Made by a program: the position numbers and the translations under genes. Under the pieces are notes generated by a model. It was not told where the DNA came from. It saw nothing but the letters and a program-made list of their open reading frames with translations, and searched no databases. Of a DNA stretch of 7,249 nt, positions 1 through 4,900 are shown in pieces (within the stretch, counting starts at the first letter, position 1; every line of letters begins with the position of its first letter). Origin of the DNA: Flavobacteriales bacterium (GTDB lineage Bacteria; Bacteroidota; Bacteroidia; Flavobacteriales_F; PHOS-HE28); contig JALOLX010000180.1 of NCBI GenBank assembly GCA_025455765.1, forward strand, positions 1 to 7,249. Reading direction: 5' to 3'.

Positions 1-204
1 GCCTTTGTAGAGGGGATGCTGGTAGACAACACCGAGCTGGCCCACGCTTTCCGTGATGCTCGCGAAGAGCGGAGTGCTTAGTGGCGCAGGCAGGGTCAGT
101 TCCCCCTTGATGGTGGCCGATACATCGGGCAGACGGGTGCGCTCCTGAGCGTTGGCAGCAGTGAGGGCGGTGAGTGCGAGCGACAGGGCGAACGAACGGG
201 TCAT
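1..204 (-). CDS. Exported protein of unknown function, N-terminal part (runs off window)
   Basis: Only the first 68 codons are present; the gene continues past base 1. Residues 1-19 form a classic Sec signal peptide: Met-Thr-Arg, a hydrophobic stretch rich in Leu and Ala, then an Ala-Asn-Ala-Gln end where signal peptidase I would cut after residue 19. The mature start (ERTRLPDVSATIKGELTLPA) is not one I recognise. The stretch looks beta-rich, which would suit a periplasmic or outer-membrane protein, but that is inference. The ATG overlaps the TGA of the upstream gene as ATGA, so it is the third gene of a coupled minus-strand chain and probably depends on the promoter near base 870. The start is well supported by the signal peptide and the overlap; the function is unknown. 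Confidence 0.75.
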   Translation of the reverse strand, partial: MTRSFALSLALTALTAANAQERTRLPDVSATIKGELTLPAPLSTPLFASITESVGQLGVVYQHPLYKG

Positions 205-584
205 CGCTGGAGAAGACGGAATTGACGGACCGTTCGTTGTGTGTGGGTGCGCATTTCCACGAAGAAGGCACCATCCTCCAATGTAGGAAGGGCCAGTTCC
301 AGTGTGGCAACGCCGGCTTGTGCCCGAATGGTATGCCAGGCGTGCACTTGGATGTGCGATGCGCTCAACACGGCGAACTGAAGGTCCACCGCTTCGGGCG
401 CACGGATCTCCACCAGCAGCCGCGCCGGGTGGTAGGCCACCTGCACATTGAGGAGTTCGGCGTGCAGCACCTGGGGCAGGTCGCGCGCTCGTACGTACTG
501 CTTGAAGCGCCGATACAGCACCACCACGAGCACGATGCTCAGGGTGATGATCAGCGCGGTGCGGATGTTCTCGAGATCGGCCAT
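201..584 (-). CDS. Single-pass membrane protein with small beta-rich tail
   Basis: This predicted protein of 127 residues starts at the ATG at 584, which overlaps the upstream stop as TGATG; a GTG one codon earlier is the alternative. Residues 8-25 form one hydrophobic helix, followed by a basic patch (Arg25, Arg26, Lys28, Arg32, Arg34), which suggests the basic tail is cytoplasmic if the positive-inside rule holds. Residues 45-127 alternate in a beta-sandwich pattern and end in LEDGAFFVEMRTHTQRTVRQ followed by FRLLQR. That pattern recalls the last strands of type IX secretion sorting domains, but the basic patch would put it on the wrong side of the membrane for secretion. No catalytic motif is visible. 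It is translationally coupled on both sides. I do not recognise the family. Confidence 0.7.
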   Translation of the reverse strand: MADLENIRTALIITLSIVLVVVLYRRFKQYVRARDLPQVLHAELLNVQVAYHPARLLVEIRAPEAVDLQFAVLSASHIQVHAWHTIRAQAGVATLELALPTLEDGAFFVEMRTHTQRTVRQFRLLQR

Positions 585-859
585 CACAACATGATCACAC
601 CACCGATGGCGCCCACTTGTTCGTAGCGCGACACCACATCATCGGCCGAAAGCATCACTTCCTTGATGGTGATGCTGAGGTACTTGCCGCCACTGCTGAA
701 GCGGCGCAGCACCTCGCTCTCGGGCGGGAACAAGGCTTGCAGGGCCGTTAGGCGCGCGGTGTCCGGCTCCAGTACGAACTTGAACATGTATACCGAGGGC
801 CATTGATGCACCTCGTTGAGCCGCCCAAGCAGCCGGTCCTTAGCTTCGTCGTTCAACAT
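584..859 (-). CDS. DUF493 (YbeD-like) family protein
   Basis: This is a 91-residue cytoplasmic protein with no signal or membrane segment. Its pattern matches the small ferredoxin-like DUF493 family: an N-terminal helix (MLNDEAKDRLLGRLNEVHQW), then PSVYMFKFV as the first strand, a helix through the ALQALFPP region, and a second half with RRFSSGGKYLSITIKEVML and a closing helix, DDVVSRYEQVGAI. The family is widespread in bacteria and its biochemical role is not established; E. coli YbeD sits near lipoate genes, but no such genes are visible here. The open frame runs upstream to 1183, but that part lies antisense to the next gene. The ATG at 859 gives the family's usual length and sits eleven bases below a TACCTTTG box. 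It is the first gene of the minus-strand chain. Confidence 0.8.
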   Translation of the reverse strand: MLNDEAKDRLLGRLNEVHQWPSVYMFKFVLEPDTARLTALQALFPPESEVLRRFSSGGKYLSITIKEVMLSADDVVSRYEQVGAIGGVIML

Positions 860-869
860 GGTCGGCGTA

Positions 870-877
870 CAAAGGTA
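870..877 (-). promoter_or_regulatory. Bacteroidota -7 box (TACCTTTG) for the DUF493 chain
   Basis: The minus strand reads TACCTTTG, an exact match to the Bacteroidota TAnnTTTG -7 element. Its last base is ten bases before the first base of the ATG at 859, so the transcript leader would be very short. I found no convincing -33 TTTG at the usual distance, which lowers confidence. Confidence 0.45.
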
Positions 878-897
878 CACCCCCACAGCGCTGAACC

Positions 898-926
898 TTT
901 CGCTGCGTGGCGTGTACCGACCTTTG
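898..926 (+). promoter_or_regulatory. Candidate promoter for the sigma-factor operon
   Basis: TTTC at 898-901 and GACCTTTG at 919-926 are 17 bases apart and each differs by one base from the Bacteroidota TTTG / TAnnTTTG pair. Transcription would begin near 931-933, about ten bases before the ATG at 942. It lies head to head with the minus-strand box at 870-877 and shares a mirrored GTGTACC sequence with it. Confidence 0.35.
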
Positions 927-941
927 AAGCACCTCGTCCGC

Positions 942-2018
942 ATGCATCGCACCGCCTCCCTCCTGCTGCTCCTGTTCGCTCCTTTGGCGCTCCTGGCCCA
1001 GGCTCCTTCCGCTGATGCGGTGAAGCAGGAGCGCAAGGTGGTGCCGGAAGTGTACCAAGGTGGCTGGAACGCGACCGGCGCGGCCCCCGCTCCTACGGGC
1101 ACCGTGGACCTGAACGATCTGCGCGCGGTGCGCAACCAGGCGCTGGTGGAAGGGCGCGGCACCTTGAGCGCGGCGCGCATCAACGAGCTGGAGGCGCTCT
1201 ACGAACGGCTGCGTGCGCAGGACCCGCAAGGTCAGGATACGGAGCTGGCGGCCTATCACCTCTACTTCCCTGAAGAGCGCGCGTTCGCGGCGGCGCGGCG
1301 GGCGGTGGCCTTGAACGCGGAACGGGCGGAGGTGATCGCGCCTTCCCTGGCCCTGGCCCATCGCATCGGTGATAGCGCAGGCAAGGAACGCTGGGGCAAG
1401 GCCCTCTTTGAGCGCGGTGGCCTGGCGCCCGGGCTGGTGGAGGCGGGCCGCGACCTGCTGGCCTCGGTGGACCGCGATGGCATCCTGGTGGCCGCCGGCG
1501 AAATGGATGCTTATGCGTGCTGGGCCTTGCAGGCGGCGAAGGGTGAGCGCACCGATGTGCTGGTGGTGGACCGCAGGATGCTGGAGGATGGCACCTACCG
1601 CAGGCAGGTCTGGAGCGCGGCCGGTGGTCAGGGTACCATGCCGCAGAGCGGTCAGGCCCTGATGGAAGCGTTGGCCACCGCGAGCAAGCGTCCCCTGCAT
1701 TTGTCGCTGGCCCTGGCGCGGCAGGTGCCCGGAGCGTGGAGCGGACAGCTGTATGTGGTGGGCACGGTGTTCCGCTACAGCGCGGTGCCCTTGGACAACA
1801 TCCCACTGCTGGAGGTGCGTTGGACCGGGTTCCGCAAGCCGATGAACGCGGGGCCGCTCTCGCACAACTACCTGGTGCCGGCCGCTGTGCTCTTGAAGCA
1901 TTACCGGGCCCAGGACGATGAAGCCGGCATCGCGCGCATGGAACGTACGCTGCGTTCCATGGCCGACAAGCTGGGCGCCACTTCCGAACTGTACCGCAAC
2001 GGGGTCCTTCAACACTGA
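942..2018 (+). CDS. Exported protein with a DUF2723-like segment, first gene of sigma operon
   Basis: The predicted protein has 358 residues. Residues 1-20 are a strong signal peptide (MHRTASLLLL, then a Leu/Ala core ending Leu-Ala-Gln), so the ATG at 942 is preferred over the longer open frame beginning at 816. Residues 75-145 are helical and loosely TPR-like. Residues 177-224 (core GILVAAGEMDAYACWALQAA, then GERTDVLVVD and Tyr-Arg-Arg-Gln) follow, from memory, the conserved DUF2723 block with its GDNDTxPLWYxQ and DVRVVNLSLL signatures. The later KRPLHLSLALA and YVVGTVFRYS segments also resemble what follows that block. DUF2723 proteins normally carry many membrane helices; here there are none after the signal peptide, and the acidic GDND is changed to GEMD. 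Only three bases separate it from the sigma factor gene. The function is unknown; a periplasmic sensing or accessory role is inference. Confidence 0.75.
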   Translation: MHRTASLLLLLFAPLALLAQAPSADAVKQERKVVPEVYQGGWNATGAAPAPTGTVDLNDLRAVRNQALVEGRGTLSAARINELEALYERLRAQDPQGQDTELAAYHLYFPEERAFAAARRAVALNAERAEVIAPSLALAHRIGDSAGKERWGKALFERGGLAPGLVEAGRDLLASVDRDGILVAAGEMDAYACWALQAAKGERTDVLVVDRRMLEDGTYRRQVWSAAGGQGTMPQSGQALMEALATASKRPLHLSLALARQVPGAWSGQLYVVGTVFRYSAVPLDNIPLLEVRWTGFRKPMNAGPLSHNYLVPAAVLLKHYRAQDDEAGIARMERTLRSMADKLGATSELYRNGVLQH

Positions 2019-2021
2019 GCC

Positions 2022-2621
2022 ATGGGCCTCTTCAGCAAGGACTTCGACCGCCTGAGCGACGAGCGCCTGATGGAGCTGGTGGTGCGCGGCGATGAGCGCG
2101 CCTTCGGTGCCCTGTACGATCGCTATCAACAGCGGTTGTTGGGCTACTTCCACCGCATGCTCTGGAACGACCGGGAGCTGGCGCGCGACCATGCCCAGGA
2201 CCTGTGGACCAAATTGGCCCAGCGTCCTTCGAGCTACGATCCGGCGCGCCCCTTCCGCACCTGGCTGTTCAGCGTGGCGAACAACATGTGCAAGAACGCC
2301 TACCGCCACCATGCCGTGGTGCAGGCGGCAGCACCCGAACTGCGCAACGGTCCCGATCGCGAAGAAGCGCGCCATGGTGTTGACGTGGACCGCTCGCATT
2401 TCCGGGGTCGGTTGGATGAAGAACTGGACCGCTTGGACCCGGACCACAAGGCCACCTTCGTGATGCGCTACCACGAGGACATGGCCATCAAGGAGATCGC
2501 CGCCGCCTTTGCTTGTTCCGAAGGCACGGTGAAGTCGCGCTTGTTCTATACCCTGAAGAAGCTGGCCGAGCGCCTCAAGGAGTTCGACCCCAATGCCCTG
2601 CATATCCATGGAAAGGCCTGA
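2022..2621 (+). CDS. RNA polymerase sigma factor, sigma-70 family, ECF type
   Basis: The protein has 199 residues, usual for a group 4 (ECF) sigma factor, and directs RNA polymerase to specific promoters. Region 2 spans residues 24-95: DERAFGALYDRYQQRLLGYF, an acidic DHAQDLWTKLAQ segment for -10 recognition and core binding, and RTWLFSVANNMCKNAYR. A variable linker of about 40 residues follows. Region 4 spans residues 136-186, with LDPDHKATFVMRYHEDMAIK and the helix-turn-helix EIAAAFACSEGTVKSRLFYT that would contact the -35 region. Both DNA-binding regions are complete, so it should be functional. It starts three bases after the preceding stop and overlaps the next gene by 14 bases, a typical arrangement for a sigma factor and its membrane partner. 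Target promoters cannot be read from this window. Confidence 0.93.
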   Translation: MGLFSKDFDRLSDERLMELVVRGDERAFGALYDRYQQRLLGYFHRMLWNDRELARDHAQDLWTKLAQRPSSYDPARPFRTWLFSVANNMCKNAYRHHAVVQAAAPELRNGPDREEARHGVDVDRSHFRGRLDEELDRLDPDHKATFVMRYHEDMAIKEIAAAFACSEGTVKSRLFYTLKKLAERLKEFDPNALHIHGKA

Positions 2622-3069
2622 ACGATACGATCCCGAGGACATCGAGCACCTGCTCAGTGAGCGTCCCTTCCACCAGCTGTTGGCGGAGGAGAAGGCTTAC
2701 GTGCTGCGCCACATCGGCGATGCGGAAGAGTATGAGCGCATGCGTGCCCTCCTCTTGCACTTGCGCGAGGATGAGCAACAGCGCGAGCCGCTGATGCCCG
2801 ATGCGGCCTCGCGTGAGCAGGTGATGGCTGCCTTCCGCGCGCAGCAGCGGCCGGTGTGGCGTGTGTGGCTGAACAGCGTCGCTGCGGTGTTTGCGCAAGA
2901 GCACGAAGGCTTCGCGTGGCGACCAGCGTTGGCCTTGGCGGGTGTGGCCACGGTGCTGGTGGTGAGCGTGGCCGTGGTGTACCGCGCTTCCTTCACTGGA
3001 CCGGAACAACTCGCTGAGGTGGTGGGGTGCTGTCGAAGCTGTATCAACAGAGACCGCTGCGACCAATGA
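2608..3069 (+). CDS. Membrane protein beside the sigma factor, N-terminal part before a frameshift
   Basis: Reading from the ATG at 2608, inside the end of the sigma gene, gives 153 residues. Residues 1-100 are charged and helical (MERPERYDPEDIEHLLSERP, then acidic segments) and would lie in the cytoplasm. Residues 105-125 (WRPALALAGVATVLVVSVAV) form one membrane helix. The position just after an ECF sigma gene and the cytoplasm-helix-periplasm layout suit an anti-sigma factor or sigma partner, but the classical zinc-binding HxxxCxxC motif is absent, so this is inference. The last 13 residues, including four cysteines, look like out-of-frame reading: a single extra G in the run at 3024-3027 shifts the frame. 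Without it the gene runs to 3487 and encodes 292 residues. I read this as a frameshifted gene or a sequencing error, not as a natural C-terminus. Confidence 0.75.
   Translation: MERPERYDPEDIEHLLSERPFHQLLAEEKAYVLRHIGDAEEYERMRALLLHLREDEQQREPLMPDAASREQVMAAFRAQQRPVWRVWLNSVAAVFAQEHEGFAWRPALALAGVATVLVVSVAVVYRASFTGPEQLAEVVGCCRSCINRDRCDQ
3024..3027 (+). other. Apparent one-base insertion (GGGG run) splitting the sigma-partner gene
   Basis: Up to this point the frame beginning at 2608 reads naturally (Gly-Pro-Glu-Gln-Leu-Ala-Glu-Val-Val-Gly). Removing one G makes the following codons read AVEAVSTETAATNEQVMVEA in the same acidic, Ala/Val/Glu-rich style, continuing without interruption to the TAA at 3487. 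The total of 880 bases minus one is exactly 293 codons. Confidence 0.8.
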
Positions 3070-3073
3070 ACAG

Positions 3074-3487
3074 GTGATGGTGGAGGCTGAAGAAGGCGCA
3101 CCTGTGGAAGTGGATGTACGGTCCGTGGCGCCGAGTGTGGAGCGCGCTGAAGAGGACGCCTTGCCAGCGTCGTATGAGGCCCTACCTGGTGTGGCCGAAA
3201 AGGCGGCCGCAGATGTTGTTGGCTTCGCTGCGGTCGCTGCCGATGATGAGCAGGAGGTAGCCGAAGAGCTGTCCCTGGATGCGGTGACCGCAGCGCCACA
3301 AGCCAACGACCATCGGTTGGTGCGCGAGGGTGAACTGGCGCGGAACAGCAGTGTGGGCAACGCGACCGGCGTGGTATCGGCCAAGGAGGTCAGTGCCAAG
3401 CGCAGGTCTTCGGCGGTGGTCGTGGACCGTTCGCGCAGTGTGGCGGACGATCAGGAATTGCTGGCCTTGTTGAGGGCGGGCTGGTAA
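3074..3487 (+). pseudogene. C-terminal part of the sigma-adjacent membrane protein, out of frame
   Basis: This is the downstream half of the gene that begins at 2608. It is open from GTG 3074 or ATG 3077, but sensible coding extends upstream in this frame to about base 3029, exactly where the other frame stops making sense. There is no signal peptide, promoter box or ribosome site of its own, so it is unlikely to be a separate gene. The sequence is acidic and low in complexity, rich in Ala, Val and Glu, and would form a long disordered periplasmic tail after the membrane helix. It then becomes more basic (AKEVSAKRRSSAVVVDRSRS) and ends in ADDQELLALLRAGW, a compact acidic-hydrophobic tail. I see no enzyme motif. 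Its stop lies only three bases from the convergent gene's stop. Confidence 0.7.
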
Positions 3488-3490
3488 CCC

Positions 3491-3820
3491 TTACTCCACC
3501 ACGAAGCGCTCGCTGAGCTGCAGGTCGCGGGTGGTGATCACCAAGGTGTGCTCTCCTTTGGGAAGGATGCCCTTGTCCAGGCGGCGCACGAGCTCATCCT
3601 GCATGGCCTTGCCTTCTTCGCGGTAGAGCGTGCGGCCCTGGCTGTCCTTCACCTCGAGGGTGATGGCACCAATGCGCCGGTCGTGCTGTACTGCGATGGT
3701 GACGAAGGCTGACTGACGGGACGATGCCACGTTCAACTTGCCCGGTCCTTCGCCAGCAAAACCAGCGTGGACGGACAGGAACAAAGCGACTGCGGTAAGG
3801 CTGCGCTGGATGTTCATCAT
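3491..3820 (-). CDS. Small exported beta-rich protein, unknown function
   Basis: The protein has 109 residues starting at the ATG at 3820; a second ATG directly follows, and either could be used. Residues 1-23 (MMNIQRSLTAVALFLSVHAG, then Phe-Ala-Gly) form a Sec signal peptide, leaving a mature domain of about 86 residues. The mature part has alternating strands, AFVTIAVQHDRR, ITLEVKDSQGRTLYREEG, LPKGEHTLVITTRD and LSERFVVE. This matches the general pattern of a small immunoglobulin-like or sorting-domain-like beta sandwich, including the turn VKDSQGRTLY and the closing strand. There are no cysteines and no catalytic motif. The ATG overlaps the asparaginase stop codon as TAATG, so the two are probably cotranscribed, but a promoter-like pair also lies inside the end of the asparaginase gene. 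The function is not recognised. Confidence 0.75.
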   Translation of the reverse strand: MMNIQRSLTAVALFLSVHAGFAGEGPGKLNVASSRQSAFVTIAVQHDRRIGAITLEVKDSQGRTLYREEGKAMQDELVRRLDKGILPKGEHTLVITTRDLQLSERFVVE

Positions 3821-4863
3821 TACAAATGTACGGGTGTGGAGGTCGGATCCGCAAATCCAGCTCTTCCGCCATGAGCAGCGCGTTCGAAGCCGCATATCTC
3901 CATGCGGGCGCCGGTCTTGTCATACACGGCCCTGTCGAAGCCTTTATAATGGCTCCAACCGCCATGATCACCGTCCTTGCGGATGGCCAGGAGGCCCACT
4001 TGCATATTGCTGGTATCGGGCACCTTGCGCAGGATGCGCTGCACGGCTTCGCGGCAGGCCTCTGTGGCGGTCCTCCCCTGGCGCATGAGCTCCACCACGG
4101 TATGGCTGGCGGCGGTGCGGATCATGAGCTCACCTACTCCGGTGGCGGTGGCTGCGCCCACTTCCCCATCCACGAACAGACCAGCCCCGATGATGGGCGA
4201 ATCCCCCACCCTGCCGTGGATCTTGTAGGCCATGCCGCTGGTGGTGCAGCTGCCGGCCAAACGTCCTTGGGCATCCATGGCCACCATGCCGATGGTATCG
4301 TGGTTCTCCACGTTCACGATGGGCTTGTAATCGGAGGTCTTCAGCCATTCCAACCAAGCCTGGCGCACTTCGGGGATCTCCACGTCGCGCGGGGTGAAGC
4401 CGTTCTGTGCGGCCCATTGTTCAGCCCCCGCTCCCACGAGCATCACGTGCGGCGTACGTTCCATGATGGCACGGGCGATGCTCACCGGATGTTCGAAGCG
4501 CTGCACGAAGGCCACAGCCCCGGCGCGCCCTTCATGGTCCTGGATACAAGCGTCGAGCGTAACCCGGCCATCGCGGTCGGGATTGCCTCCGAGGCCCACG
4601 CTGCGGTTGGTGAGGTCGCTCTCCACCACGGCCACGCCCTGCTCCACTGCATCGAGCACCGAGCCACCGGCCTGCAGCACGGTCCAGGCCTTGTCGTTGG
4701 CCGCCATGCCATGCCGCCAGGTGCTGAGCACCAAGGGCCCCTTTCCCGCGCCGATCGTGGGCTGTTCGGCAGGGGCATCGGCGTCGCCCGAGGAACACGC
4801 GGTGACCAGGGCAACGGCGCCCAGGCTTCCCAGCTTCAGGAATTGTCTGCGGTCGTGGCTCAT
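3820..4863 (-). CDS. N4-(beta-N-acetylglucosaminyl)-L-asparaginase (glycosylasparaginase), Tat lipoprotein
   Basis: This 347-residue Ntn hydrolase would cleave GlcNAc-Asn to aspartate and aminated GlcNAc, which loses ammonia to give GlcNAc. The nucleophile is Thr190 in the block NHDTIGMVAMD, where the precursor would cut itself before Thr190 into alpha and beta chains. Trp49 in STWRHG, Thr208 in CTTSG, and Arg218/Asp221 in GRVGDSPIIGAG match the family's substrate-contact positions as I remember them, favouring glycosylasparaginase over plain isoaspartyl peptidase. The N-terminus has a twin-arginine motif (DRRQFLKLGS, Arg5-Arg6), a hydrophobic core, and a lipobox Val-Thr-Ala-Cys23, so it is probably exported folded and lipid-anchored. 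The ATG at 4863 is chosen because it gives this signal; the longer open frame runs into the divergent gene. The start lies 37 bases from the divergent transporter. Confidence 0.92.
   Translation of the reverse strand: MSHDRRQFLKLGSLGAVALVTACSSGDADAPAEQPTIGAGKGPLVLSTWRHGMAANDKAWTVLQAGGSVLDAVEQGVAVVESDLTNRSVGLGGNPDRDGRVTLDACIQDHEGRAGAVAFVQRFEHPVSIARAIMERTPHVMLVGAGAEQWAAQNGFTPRDVEIPEVRQAWLEWLKTSDYKPIVNVENHDTIGMVAMDAQGRLAGSCTTSGMAYKIHGRVGDSPIIGAGLFVDGEVGAATATGVGELMIRTAASHTVVELMRQGRTATEACREAVQRILRKVPDTSNMQVGLLAIRKDGDHGGWSHYKGFDRAVYDKTGARMEICGFERAAHGGRAGFADPTSTPVHL
3823..3855 (-). promoter_or_regulatory. Candidate internal promoter for the small exported protein
   Basis: On the minus strand, TTTG at 3855-3852 and TACATTTG at 3830-3823 are separated by 21 bases, an exact match to both Bacteroidota promoter elements. 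It sits in the last codons of the asparaginase gene (the box uses the Val-His-Leu codons). A start site about five bases below the box would fall at the ATG itself, implying a leaderless or nearly leaderless message. Confidence 0.45.
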
Positions 4864-4871
4864 GCGGGTGC

Positions 4872-4879
4872 CAAAGTAA
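4872..4879 (-). promoter_or_regulatory. -7-like box (TTACTTTG) for the glycosylasparaginase gene
   Basis: The minus strand reads TTACTTTG, one base off TAnnTTTG, ending nine bases before the ATG at 4863. No clear -33 TTTG is found at the expected distance. The box lies within the left arm of the inverted repeat at 4869-4894. Confidence 0.35.
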
Positions 4880-4883
4880 CGCC

Positions 4884-4891
4884 CATCTTTG
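4884..4891 (+). promoter_or_regulatory. -7-like box (CATCTTTG) for the transporter-kinase operon
   Basis: CATCTTTG is one base off TAnnTTTG and ends ten bases before the transporter ATG at 4901. A -33 element is not evident. It overlaps the right arm of the inverted repeat. Confidence 0.35.
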
Positions 4892-4900
4892 GCAGGCACC

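Larger units (their letters stand above)
4869..4894. promoter_or_regulatory. Perfect inverted repeat in the divergent asparaginase/transporter promoter region
   Basis: TGCCAAAG at 4869-4876 and CTTTGGCA at 4887-4894 are exact reverse complements separated by ten bases. The 26-base element occupies most of the 37-base region between two divergent start codons and includes the -7-like boxes of both genes. A dimeric repressor bound here could block both directions. It could also be only the symmetric trace of two overlapping promoters; no regulator gene is present in the window. Confidence 0.5.

Noticed and set aside
816..941. Upstream extension of the DUF2723-like protein by 42 codons
   Set aside because: It would overlap the DUF493 start region and bury the signal peptide; the ATG at 942 starts a clean signal sequence.
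860..1183. Upstream extension of the DUF493 frame (199 codons)
   Set aside because: The extra 108 codons lie antisense to the exported protein and cross the promoter region; the 91-residue form matches the family length.
840..2642. A 600-codon open frame on the minus strand
   Set aside because: It lies antisense to the exported protein and sigma factor genes, is rich in His, Gln and Arg, and has no domain pattern; long shadow frames are common in GC-rich genes.
3028..3066. Cysteine cluster (CCRSCINRDRC) that could pass for a metal site in the sigma partner
   Set aside because: It appears only after the frameshift point and disappears in the corrected frame, so it is best seen as out-of-frame noise, not a zinc-binding anti-sigma motif.
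2575..3399. A 274-codon minus-strand frame opposite the sigma-partner gene
   Set aside because: Ser/Ala/Thr-rich shadow of the plus-strand gene; the plus strand follows on from a real operon and gives sensible protein once the single G is corrected.
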